From: Isoetes taiwanensis
Lineage: Eukaryota; Streptophyta; Lycopodiopsida; Isoetales; Isoetaceae
Assembly (NCBI GenBank): GCA_021234155.1
Contig: JAJEKV010000027.1
Coordinates: 1,763,109-1,827,108 of the forward strand
Length of the DNA: 64,000 nucleotides
Direction of reading: 5' to 3'
Below, piece by piece: positions 10,440 to 22,534 of the stretch. Position 1 is the stretch's first letter. Each line of letters begins with the position of its first letter. A program made the position numbers and the translations under genes. The notes beneath the pieces were generated by a model that was not told the origin of the DNA, did no database searches, and saw only the letters and a list, made by a program, of their open reading frames with translations.

Positions 10440-13400
10440 CCACTGAGGCCAATCGGCCTATGGGACCCATAAGGAGCGCAAACAAACTTACATTGTCGGG
10501 TTAAAAACCCCGCCCAAGGGTTTTCGAGGGAAAACCGTGGCAAGTAATAAGAATGTCACTCAAACCGCATAAGTATACATCAATGTATATATACATGTCA
10601 AGTGTGTGCCCGAGGACATAGCTGATCTCGCATGTCCATAACCTCCTCGAAGGTATGATCCTAGCACCCGTGACGGATGCCGGGCTCAATGTCACATGTA
10701 ACGGTTGGCGGGCGCCCGACCAACTCAAAGATAGCGCCAGTCCGAATTTGATCATATGCCGGGCAACTTTGAAGGGTATGAGATTCATCCTCAATGACTC
10801 CCATTTGGCAAAGATTGATGAGCTCGCCCGGCGCGGCTCACCAATCCATCCGCCTGCCTCAATTCGAAGATGATGTGCCCCCAATGCGAATGGCGGCAAT
10901 GAGTCGCGCCTTTTCATGGGCAAGTGGGTACGCAAGTAGCATTGCGGGCCTCGCTCCAATGTGGGATTGATGTGGCGTACGGTAGTGTGTCTTTGTCTTG
11001 ACATGTTCAAGGGCATTGGCATCCCAAAGCTTGCTAAGGAAGCAAGCGTCAAGATATTGCCTCAAGCTATGGTGATCCGCCTCGTTTGCACATGTATGCA
11101 CCCGGTGCTCCTCGCACATTCCATCTAGCCAACCATTGAGCTCTCTTTTTCCTCCAAAGAGGCCTTGAGGCCTTTGGCCCCATTGCCATGATATAAGCTA
11201 GTTTGGGGAGACGAGCATCGTCCATATTAACCACCTTCCGAAAATAGACAATGTGGCGATCAAGGCCCGCCCTCTCCGAAGAGGCAAGAATCCTGCCTCC
11301 CCGCAAAAGAGAATTTGATATGGGATTGTGGACTTCACCCCTAGTGCTCGTACTAAGAAGGCTTTTCGGACCTGCTCCAAGTCATTCCAAGTAGCAAGTG
11401 ATACTACTGGGCCCCATACTTCCACCCCTCGTATAAAAGGACAGGCTCTACTAAGACCTTGAGCAGGTGTGGATCGATGGGCCCAATCATACAACTCCGC
11501 TTCTATGACTATTGTTTTGCATTGCATATAGTGCCTTCCCAGCCCGCCACTCGTAGTCGTATGGATGTGTCCGGTGCATAGTAGAAGGAAACTCCACTCC
11601 CAAATACTTGTATGTGGATGCAACTTCCACATTCGCCTTGGTAATCGAAGGAGGGGACCCTCGACCGACGCGGAAGATGATATGAAAACCACCTTAGTCT
11701 TGGCCGGGTTGACATATCGATATCGCTTAGCCTAGCGTAATGTGTCCGGGCATCGAGATGTCGTTGCATGTCTGGCGGTGTGTAAGCTAGGAGGTCCACA
11801 TCATCAAAGATATATTAACCGTCCGATGATCGATAGAGAAGGTGAGCTCCATCGCCCCCATTATCGCAACCCGGCTCTCAATTGATCAATGTAAAGCCCA
11901 AACAATGTTGGGGGAGAGGGCATCCCCGATGAACCCCGATACTACTATCAAATGGTCGGGCTTGTCCGCCGCAAAACCGACCGAGCATCTTTCATATAGC
12001 CTCGTATAATCGATTCTCGCAAATCTACAGAACCCCAAATTGTTGTAGTCTTGCCCATAGTTTTTCCCGGAGAGGCACGGTGTCAAACGCCTTCGCAAAA
12101 TCCACAAAGCAACAATATAGATCCCGACGGCGGTTCCCCTCGGGCTGCCTTCAATCGAGTTCGCAACGTGAAGATGTGGTCAATGGTTGAGTGCCGGGTC
12201 CGAATCCCGCCCGGGTGAGGGCTCGCGACCTCCGCCGCCGCACCCCCAATAAGCGGCCGCCGAGAATCCCAAAGAAGTTTTTGCAAACACCGAACTGACC
12301 ATGATTGTTCTGGTATGGTCGGGCAGTGGGTCACCCGCCTTATAGATGGGAACAACTCGCTATTGGTCCAATGCGCGGAAGCCTTCCCGTAATGCCTTGT
12401 TGAACAAAGCGGATTAAGACTGGTATTATGGACGGCCCTCGCCCACTTAAGCAATTCGCTCAGATACCATCCAAGTCGGGGCTTTCCCATTGGCAAGACG
12501 CCGTAAGCCTTGTTCTACGTCAGAATCGTGATTTCAAAGACGGGCCTTCTTGCAAGGGTAATGCCGCATGTGCACCCCGAGGGTCGAGAATTTGTTGCAA
12601 GTATTGCCTCCACCGCCGGGAATGATATTCCCCTGTGGGTTGTGGCGGCTTTCTAAGAACCCTTAGCCCGAAGAAGGTCCCGGGGTGACGTTCTGGGAGG
12701 TAAAACATTTCCCTTTGATCGGCGCAATGTACCCGCTTTCTTAGCTTTAAGGAAGATGCGATCGGTTCGACCGCATGTGGGCGAAGTGCTGTGGTTCGTG
12801 ACTTGGCCCGGAGCCGGCATTTGTGTTCCTTGCACTCTGATCAAACCATTGATTACGTGGGAAGGTTGTGTTCCCGGAGGTCTGTCATGGCGGCTTATCC
12901 CAAAACACCTCTCGCCGCTGATCCCTAAGCACATCGGTCGGCCCGGCCTGTCTTTGCTCTAGTGTAGGATATTGCAAAATTTCGCCGGTCATCTATAAGC
13001 ATCTGGGCATAAGCCCCTCGCATGTTCATAATCGGTCCTTGGTGAGGCATGTGAGGAGTTGTTGCACAGGGGGGTTCGCATAACCGCCAAGCCAACTTCA
13101 AGTAAAGTGGTAAGTGGTCCGAGTCGATCTCTTCATCCCTATTAGTTGTTCCCACTTGAAAGTGCTTGATGACATGCATATCCTGCTTTCGAGGCACCAA
13201 CACATAGTCCACCACACTAGATCCCCCTGGTTTTCACGCTCTACAAGTGCTCTTGGGGTGGAAGGCCAGCGTGCCGATCCATTGCAGATTACGGGTCAAA
13301 GATACCGCCGAGCAAATGCAACTGTCGACCATAGCTGCGTGACTGATCGGGATTGTCATCGATGTCCGTGGCCAAGCTCATACGCATGGCGAATCGCAAT

Positions 13401-13920
13401 ATATCATCGGTCAAGGGATCAAATCTCATGGGTTGTTCTACCCGCGGCGTGCATTGAAGTCTCCAAGGAGTATGACAACGCTGCTTATCTTTCTTTGTAT
13501 GTCATCATATAGATCGACATAGGGATCCACCTATCCACATCCGAAAGTGGGTGTGATAGAAGTTGCTTTTGCGATGTGGAAAGTAGCAGTCGCCACAAAG
13601 AGGGGTCTCTATTGCCGGTTTTGCACACGCACCCACGTGTACCGGTTGTGCTTTGTCCATCTTGAACAAGGAGATTGACCGCCAAGGTTGTTTCAAGAGT
13701 AGCGAGGCAACCCCACCATGCCCCCGCTCTGTGCAATCATTGAAGATTGAGTAGTCTTTGGTATCCCGGCAAGTCGGGTATCCCCAGGTCCCGCATGCTC
13801 CCATGTTTCCATGAGGAAGATGAGATCCATGTCTCATGCGAGTAACCGAGTTGAGACTATCTCCCCTACGCCATGGGAAGCCCCGGCACCTGGCAGTGGA
13901 GACCATGCGGAGGCACAATT
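10440..13920 (-). pseudogene. LINE endonuclease/reverse transcriptase ORF2, heavily frameshifted
   Basis: Reading the minus strand from 13920 to 10500, pieces follow the order of a non-LTR retrotransposon ORF2. An APE-type endonuclease starts around 13918-13500. Its C-terminal part has VDYVLVPR and SDHLPLYLKL (13215-13040). The RT follows, with RTRHSTIDHIFTLRT (about 12190-12140), a KAFDTVP-like segment leading to KLW (12080-12050), ALSPNIV (GCPLSP-equivalent, near 11910) and DDVDLLAY (YADD-equivalent, near 11790). Next is GVEVWGP..........RALG.....PYQILF..GFLPL (11430-11280), and finally a C-terminal region with EDESH-like residues (about 10800). The frame changes at least ten times, so the copy is long dead. 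It is related to the LINE at 50332-56659. Confidence 0.8.
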
Positions 13921-15300
13921 CCTATTTGTTGGCGGTGGGCAAAGTGGGGATTCAGCATGCAGCAGGGGTATGGCGGAAGTACCGAGATGTACGAGCAACA
14001 AGGTGAGGCAACTTTGATGTACTCGGAGATGTGCGAGCAACGAAGGTGAGGTAACTTGAGCAGGCGCCAAGGGCTATAGCAGCGGCAGCGGGCCTGGGCC
14101 AGAGGTGCCTGGGGGGTTAGCAAGATTCAGAGTGGCCAAGCGCCTAAAAATTTGCATCTTGGGCTCAATCAGTCCCAGCCTCTGGCCTCGGGGCGAATGC
14201 TTAACTTTGGCCAACCGTACCAAGGGTCTTCTTTGTTGGGCCGATCGGTCTACTAACATATGGTGTCTCCATTTAGTTGCCTACCCGGGGCAGATGGACG
14301 CTTTCACTTGGCGCATCTCGTGATCGGGGAACGCGACCAATTGTGGGCGGTTCCGGGTGCTGGACGCCATGGCGCTCGCCTAATAATGTTTTCGGGCGTG
14401 GGAATGTCATTCGGAGCAAGAATCAACATTTGGAACTGGTTAATGAGGTCCTCCCCGCCTCTTCCTGCCAGCCGTACCACCACATTGTGGCTTCTCTGCC
14501 TCAGCTCCTGGAGCTCTCTGACTGTTGGGTCAATCCTGCCCGGCACAACAGGAGTTGTTTGCTGTCGGCGGGGCATAGGCTGTAGGCCTACGTTGGGGCG
14601 GGGGTGGCATGGAGCGGCTTGGGGGTGTAGTAGTAGACGGCCCCGGCCGACGCCTTCGGACTCTTAAATGTGGGATTTGATGGCGGTATAGTGGTCTCTC
14701 CTTCCCGGCGGGAGCTTAGCTCCCCGCTGAAATTGTTGTTGCCTTGTCAATTCACGATGCACCGTTGCAATTGCTCATGGCGCCCTGCATTGAGGCCCTT
14801 GCCTTGTTCAAAGGCCAATGGCTGCCCTCGGCTCACCGCATCTTCCCGATCTTGGAGGCGGAGCTATGCTCCAGCCGCAAGCGTTAGAGTCCAAAGATAG
14901 GGTTCATTGTAGATGAGGCCACTTCTTGTGTCTCGACCCTACTTTGAAGGGCTCTCAATTGTGACTAGCTCTCTTCAAAGTGACCTGGACTTTTTCGCAT
15001 CACAATAGCGACCTCCCTCAACCTCGATCAAGGCGGAGATGGTTACCATTGTCTCTGCTGCCAAGGCGTCGCTTGTCTGTGTCATGGTTTCCATGGCGGT
15101 GTACAAGGAATCTATGCGGGCCTCGCATGTCGCCAAGACTCTTCTTATCCTTACGCCTTTCGAGTGCACTAGGCGAAGGCCATCTTCCAGTAATTGTATG
15201 CGGTCTCCATGCTTTGGAAACTATTTGTTTTTAGTAGCCACCGCCTCTTGAGCAATTTGGGTGCGAGGGTGCATTTCCTACGCCAAGCAAATTCGGCGGC
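13921..15300 (-). pseudogene. Probable LINE ORF1 region, decayed
   Basis: This lies directly upstream of the endonuclease on the minus strand. A 64-codon frame (15169-14975) has a heptad-like, coiled-coil-friendly sequence (RVLATCEARIDSLYTAMETM and on), as in LINE ORF1 proteins. The remaining frames are short and broken. The ORF1 call rests on position and coiled-coil character, not on a recognised RNA-binding motif. The plus-strand frame 14260-14667 overlaps in antisense and is not supported. Confidence 0.4.
13979..14072. repeat. Two-unit tandem repeat (about 48 bp)
   Basis: The phrase GAGATGTRCGAGCAACRAAGGTGAGG..ACTT occurs twice in a row, inside the spacer between the likely ORF1 and ORF2 of the old LINE. 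Confidence 0.5.
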
Positions 15301-15689
15301 TGTTGCCCTTTGCCATTGCTTGAACTCGTTTCCGGTGCTCCTCAACTACCGGTTTGATGGTGGTGAAGCACGGATACGACTTGCCCGCTAGGTTAGATTA
15401 TCCGTCATATGCCCCGCCGAGCTATGCTTGTTGCACTCCAGACTTTGCCCGGCGCTTCTCTTTGCATTATTGCTTTTGTCAATTTTGCGGTGTCATCGGC
15501 TCATGATTGGGAATGGCATCTATGTACTCTCCCTGTGAGAAGTTTTGTCGCCATGTCAAGGGGCTTAGGTAGAGGGGATCAAGCAGTGTCGACACCATCC
15601 ACATGCATATCCGTGGGGTTGGATGAAGGGGCCGAGGGGCTCGGGGATTCTTCTATCACCGGAGTTGCCATGAATATGGTGTCACCCTA

Positions 15690-16115
15690 CGAGGACGCTT
15701 GTCTGAGAAAGCCTCGAAAGCACTTTGATGGCCGACAACCTCTCGCCCTTTTACGAGGCGCGTCGATAAGCTTCCACGTGTCGAGGGCAGCGCAGCTTCC
15801 AAGTGCAAGAAGCAAGTGGTGGTCTTTCACCTTTACGTACACATGCCCGAAAGTGTTCAAGTGCATAGTGAAACCTCACGCCCACCTTACGACGCTTTGT
15901 CCGAAAGCCTCCAAGCACTTTGATGATGCACAACCTCGTCGCTTTTTTTACGTGCGTCTGGCCGAAAGCTTCCACGCGGTCGGGGCGAGGAGTAGGCTTC
16001 CAAGTGCAAGAAGCAAGTGCGTGCTCTTTCACCTTAAGACACATTGCAATGCGAAAGTGTTCAGTGCATAAATCCGCTGCACCTCTAGTGCAACCTCGCC
16101 ACCTTACGGGACGCG
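15690..16115 (-). repeat. About 197-bp tandem repeats, likely LINE 5' monomers
   Basis: Two full units and a partial third. Landmarks GAAAGCCTC.AAGCACTTTGATG (about 15707 and 15903), CTTCCAAGTGCAAGAAGCAA (about 15798 and 15998) and CGAAAGTGTTCA (about 15849 and 16051) recur at roughly 197-202 bp. They sit upstream of the LINE ORFs on its own strand, where some LINEs carry promoter monomers. The plus-strand frame 15409-16071 is produced by these repeats. Confidence 0.6.
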
Positions 16116-16932
16116 TTAATGCGAAATGAAAATAAACAATGGTTTTTCCCCCTTACAGACGCCCGTCTGCAAGGCTTCAGCATGTAAATGCTTTAAAACA
16201 TGTTAATGCTGCCTACTTTGGTAGGGGGTTCAACTCCCTAGCTATCTTAATCAATCAACACCCTTTGTGGAATCTAGGTTACCACGCACTTGGGCACCAT
16301 AACTCGGCTTTCAGTTCATCCTGTGATAAGGCTAGTAACTAATCCTATTAGGGCCAATGAGTGAGCCCCGCAGCCCAAAGCGGCGAGAGACGAATGGGAT
16401 TTGCTACAAAGGCCGGCTAACAGAGGTATTCCCACGTATGGGAGACAACTCCTCTTCTATGGACTGGATTGAAGTGGGCCTAGAAGAAAGGGTTGTCTCC
16501 CTACATCAAAATGAAGCATTCTTGCATCTGCTACTATATTTGGATAGCGTAGAAGGCATGTGTGTATTGAAGACTTAGTCAAATGTAATTACAGTGGTCT
16601 TGGGAGCCCTAAATAATAGAGCCACGTGAGCATTTGATATCGTCAAAAGCTGACGTGTAAGGACATGATCTCATTTTAGGGCATATGTAACAGAATATGC
16701 CCACATCCAAGGGTCCAGGGTCCAAAGTGAATAATAGAGAGGTCCAACCATAAACACAAAGTGAATAAAATGCGAATAACTGGAGGCTATTTGGTGAAAC
16801 TTAAAATTTTACAAGGGGAGACGAAGGGCATTTCAAAAAATTATCAAAACTCAAAGGTTACCTTGTAAAATTCGTCAAAACATAAGCCTATTTTGTAGTT
16901 CTTTTTAGCTCCCAGACCTAAACTCTGGAAAC
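16116..16932 (+). other. Upstream region of the ITPA-like gene
   Basis: Unique sequence between the LINE repeats and the ITPA start codon. It must hold the promoter and 5' leader. I see no clear TATA box at the usual distance. The frame 16357-16578 has no recognisable product. Confidence 0.4.
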
Positions 16933-18505
<1,573 letters not shown>

Positions 18506-18714
18506 TGTACCATGAATTGGATACCTATATGAAAAGCACATTTCTGGGATTTTAAATCCCATGGAAAATATAACAGATTAATTATTGGGCTGCTTTTTGA
18601 AGCAAGGACTTATCATGGGAATGCTAGAAATGCAAGCAATGGTATTTCATTCGATGTGTAAAAAATTATGGAATCTGCTTCTTACTCTATGTGGTCAAGT
18701 TGAGTAGTTGATTT
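18506..18714 (+). other. 3' flank of the ITPA-like gene
   Basis: AT-rich 3' untranslated/flanking DNA. No perfect AATAAA lies close to the stop. AAAATATAACAG and TTAATTATTGGG at 18564-18590 could serve as plant near-upstream elements, but I cannot fix the poly(A) site. Confidence 0.35.
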
Positions 18715-19030
18715 AGCTAGGACGCACCCCCATTACAGACGAAACTCAGTTCTGCTACTAAACAAAGCTACAAGGCAAACTAAACAGAGCATCGACTAGT
18801 GCTAGAAGACAAACTAAACAAAGCTACAAGCCTACTTCCATCTTTTCAGGAAGCCCTTTGTAGCTGATAGATGATATATTAGGACGCATCCCCATTACAG
18901 AAGAAACTCGTTCTGCTACTTATTTAGAAGAAACTCGTTCTGCTACTTATTTGTAAGAGCATCGACGAGTGCTAGAAGACAAACTAAACAAAGCTACACA
19001 CGCTATTTCCATCTTTTCAGAAGCCTACAA
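18715..19030 (+). repeat. Imperfect direct duplication of a roughly 130-150 bp module
   Basis: The module AGGACGCA.CCCCATTACAGA..AAACTC..TTCTGCTACT ... GAGCATCGAC.AGTGCTAGAAG ... CTATTTCCATCTTTTCAG is present at about 18718-18850 and again at 18881-19022. The second copy has an extra internal duplication of AGAAACTCGTTCTGCTACTT. Confidence 0.65.
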
Positions 19031-19107
19031 AAATGCGAGTCCGAATCAGTATTCCGATGCCTATTCCTTTGAAATCGTACTTTTTGCTGTATAAAAAAAA
19101 ATGGATA

Positions 19108-19222
19108 CGCAGCAGGCTGTTTAAGTAATAGCCACAAGCAGGCTATTTAAGCATTAGCCATAGGATTGGCAAATTATCCAAGGCATAAGGTTGGCAAATT
19201 ATCCAAGGCATAAGGTTTTGGC
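19108..19222 (+). repeat. Short tandem repeats (AGCAGGCT... and TTGGCAAATTATCC)
   Basis: AGCAGGCT(G)TTTAAG.A.TAGCCA occurs twice, and GGTTGGCAAATTATCCAAGGCATAA occurs twice back to back. No gene is associated. Confidence 0.55.
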
Positions 19223-21160
19223 AATGGTTAAGCGGAAAATAACAGATGGGTTTTATTTTTGTTTAAGAAAGCCATGGTTTTAGAATGGAGTACATCGCCA
19301 TGTGTTGCCGAACATGGCGGCCAGACCAGCGCTACTCCTTCTTTGCTGAAAGGAAGCCGGAGCATGTTCAACGGCCAGATCCTACCAGGTGGGTCAGAAT
19401 TGTAGGATCAATTAGGGCGGTCAAGGAGCGAATCAACCAGAAAAACGGAGTTGGGGTCTCTGGCAGAGTCATGGTCTTGGAGTGAAGGTGACCTGAAGAC
19501 CGATTATTCTGCTGCTGATATTAGGCCTTTCAGTGACGGTGACTGAGTTCTTAAGGGATTAGAACTCTGCTGCCGCAGATCCTCTTTGGTGTCAGTGGGA
19601 TTGTTTACATGGGCTCTATGTAGGGCCCAATTTTAGTGCCCAATTCCTCATATGGTTTGCCATTTCACAGGCGAAGAGTGTGATACAGAGTAGGAGATGG
19701 TGCTCTGATTTTGTATGAAATGGTCTATGTTCTTGCTTTGGAGGCGCACTGTGGACTGTGTGATGCAGCAAACTTATTTCTGAAGCTCAACGAGTTTTAC
19801 TTTTATTTTTAATAATTCTAATTTAGAATTCAACGTGGCCTTTTTTAAGCTGAATCATCTACAAAACCAATCGCGTTTCTTGGGCTATTTGGACATAAAC
19901 TCTGGCTTCAGTGGATTTTGCCGGTCTTATAAAGGATCTATTTGATCATGTTAAAATTTTCTCTTGCAAGACTGGTGTTCCGGCCAGTTCAGCACCCTAT
20001 GTACATCTACCATTTTGGGCATACTCGCTTTGCGGATCATATGGCCGTTGCTTGTTTTTCTTTCTTATGCAAAAAGAATTGGTTTTTTTCCTTCACAACA
20101 AAGAACAAGTGGAAGGCGAAGTAATCACTTTCCGCCTTCCGAAGTAGGGCTATGGGCTTTTGTTGCCGCGTTTCACTTGTCTATCAAATGGTCTTGTTTT
20201 TGCAACAACCCAAATCGAACCACTGTGCTAATCTCCAGGCTTTAATGTGGTTTGGCCATTGGTTTTTAATTACATATTTCCTTCGCACATATGCATATCG
20301 AGGGCATTCTTTTATACAGGGGTGTGAGTTGTATAATCTTCCATCCTTGATTTGGCATATTCAAGAGAATATGGCAAAATCCAATGATTTTGAAAAACCG
20401 ATAAAGAGTCACCCCCACAATGATAAAGTTGCCGAGGTTGTTTTTAGGGGTTTTTTAATGTATGGAGAGCACAGATTTTTGTTGAGGTATATATAGGAAT
20501 TCGTACTTTGCTGAGCTGGAGCCTTTATCTTGAGCAGTCATTTTCTTTAAGGTCTCACAGGGATGGGAAGGCAATACATGTGTAGAAATATGTAGAATGT
20601 ATGGGATTCTTTCTTTCTCCTGGGAGGAAGAGGCGTGATAGGCCAACATTTATTTTTTAGGATTTCGGATCTTGGTGCAGAAGTTTATGTTGGAATTTAC
20701 AAGAGTTTGTTGCCCATTCTATTTTTGGAGATGGTCGTTGGAGCTCCAACGAGTAGAGGCCAAGATGCATGCCACGTCAGAGGGGGGGCTGCAAAGCCCA
20801 CATCATGCAACAAAATCGCTTGAGCCGCTTTGCATAGTCCCTGTGATTCCATGATTTCCCTATTCAGCCAACTGCATTTGCTCCTTGAACAAATTTTCTT
20901 TCTATTACAAAGTTTTTTTTCTTTTCCCTTGATTGATCGTCTCCATGAATTCATTGTAGTATTTTTTGAGCCATTTCTTAAGTCATGAGGATCTCTGACT
21001 TTGTTATTTAGGAAGTCTATAAGTTGTTATTTGCCCATCTTGTCATCTCTATACCAGAGACATCAACTTCTGGTTAAATTTTGAGTTTTTTAGAAAGCCG
21101 AGATCACAATGGCTCTCTCAATATAGAAGACAATCGCTGGTCGTGAATACAAGGTGAAGA
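19223..21160. other. No gene seen
   Basis: About 1.9 kb of AT-rich DNA. Open frames of 60-114 codons (19285-19485, 19911-20147, 20152-20496 plus; 20954-20697 minus) overlap in several phases. None shows a recognisable motif or coding-like composition. Confidence 0.4.
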
Positions 21161-21163
21161 AGA

Positions 21164-21238
21164 GGTTAACTACCCCTGCGGGGCTGTTATAGGCGAGCCC
21201 ATTTACAGGCTGTAACAGCCAAGCAGGGGTGGTTAACC
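21164..21238. repeat. 75-bp foldback (inverted repeat)
   Basis: GGTTAACTACCCCTGCGGGG... (21164-21192) pairs with ...CCAAGCAGGGGTGGTTAACC (21210-21238). The arms are about 29 bases with only a few mismatches, around a short loop. It could be a tiny foldback/MITE remnant. No transposase or clear target duplication is visible. Confidence 0.6.
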
Positions 21239-22080
21239 CCTTTAACCGGCAGGCGGGTCGATCAAGAACATTAAGCCTGGATTAGATATTCCATACCTGT
21301 AGCTAGTCTAGTTTATCAGTGTCCGAGCCTGGTTTATCATGCCCTAGCCTAGTTTATCACTATCTGAAGCTAAAAATAAGACAGAGCTGCTTGTTTCTGA
21401 GCTGAATCTAAGGTATCTCAGCTTGCTTCTCACCTCAATCTAGATTACTAAGCCCATTCTGCCATATCACTGGGTTGAAACAGACGGCCATGATCAACCG
21501 GATCAAAAGGCCTGTCGGTTAAGGATATGTCTCAGACTGTCATTTGGAGATCATGCTTGTAGAGGTAGAAATGTTAGGGCTGCATAGCCTTTCACAAGGG
21601 CGCTAAGATTTCAGAATCACTGCATGTGGCCATTCAGACTGCTGCACTGATTATACATTGACTCATTGGGACTCATTTGGTTGCTAAAACCCATTGGTTC
21701 TCTTGCAATATAATTTCTACCTAAGATTGTGCTTTAGAATACTGTCATATTTGTTTGGAAGGGAGAAAGTTTAGAAGAATATTGATGGTGTATTGCGCGT
21801 GGTGACCTTACCTGATTGTTGACAATCTGGTGATTTTGTTATTGATGCTAGAGGAAGATTTGTGGCAAATTTCTTGAAGAAACTCAATTTCTTGAGAACC
21901 TAGTTTTCTTGCAAAGTTGTTGGCATTGTAGTGATGCGGCTTCCCAATCATGACTACATCATAAGAATAGATGTGTGTGGTTCACATGCCTTAATGGCAG
22001 AGAAAGCTGCATATGCGAAGAGAAAGAATATGACAAGCTTCTGGTCTATTACAATAGAGACTACAGTGATTGCTGCCCTA
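21239..22080. other. No gene; short TTTATCA-containing repeats
   Basis: At 21300-21370 a roughly 25-bp phrase (GCCT.GTTTATCA.....CCTAG) is repeated three times imperfectly. Otherwise unique AT-rich DNA with no recognisable coding. Confidence 0.4.
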
Positions 22081-22177
22081 CAGGCATAGTTAGAAGTTAG
22101 GAGTTAGCTAACGGCTAACGTATAATAACGTCTAACTAGCTATTCTCAAACATACTAACGCCGTTAGTTTCGCCACC

Positions 22178-22209
<32 letters not shown>

Positions 22210-22534
22210 GATTTTGGAAATTTAATATATTATGTGGACTAATTTCGACACGTAGATTACGAATTTGCAATAAAAAAAACTAAAATCATACTCTGTCTTA
22301 TGCCAATCACAAGTTGCATTGTTAACATAACCCTATCACAGTTGCAATTTGGAACAAAAACCATACTCTGAGTTCATTCCTAAAGTAAAACATAATTGAC
22401 AATATAAAACTAAACAAAATATAAAAATCTCCACATGCCATCTTGAAACCTGCAATACACATATATAGTAAAATCAGCTACCAATTATTGCTTCAAAGCC
22501 TCAAATTAAAATACTTACCACATATATGCCTTCT

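Noticed and set aside
15409-16071. 220-codon plus-strand ORF
   Set aside because: It spans the antisense of LINE sequence and the 197-bp repeats. The protein repeats itself with the DNA repeat period.
15690-16115. CRISPR-like array (here and other tandem repeats)
   Set aside because: Eukaryotic window; repeats are long, contiguous and imperfect with no unique spacers of constant size.
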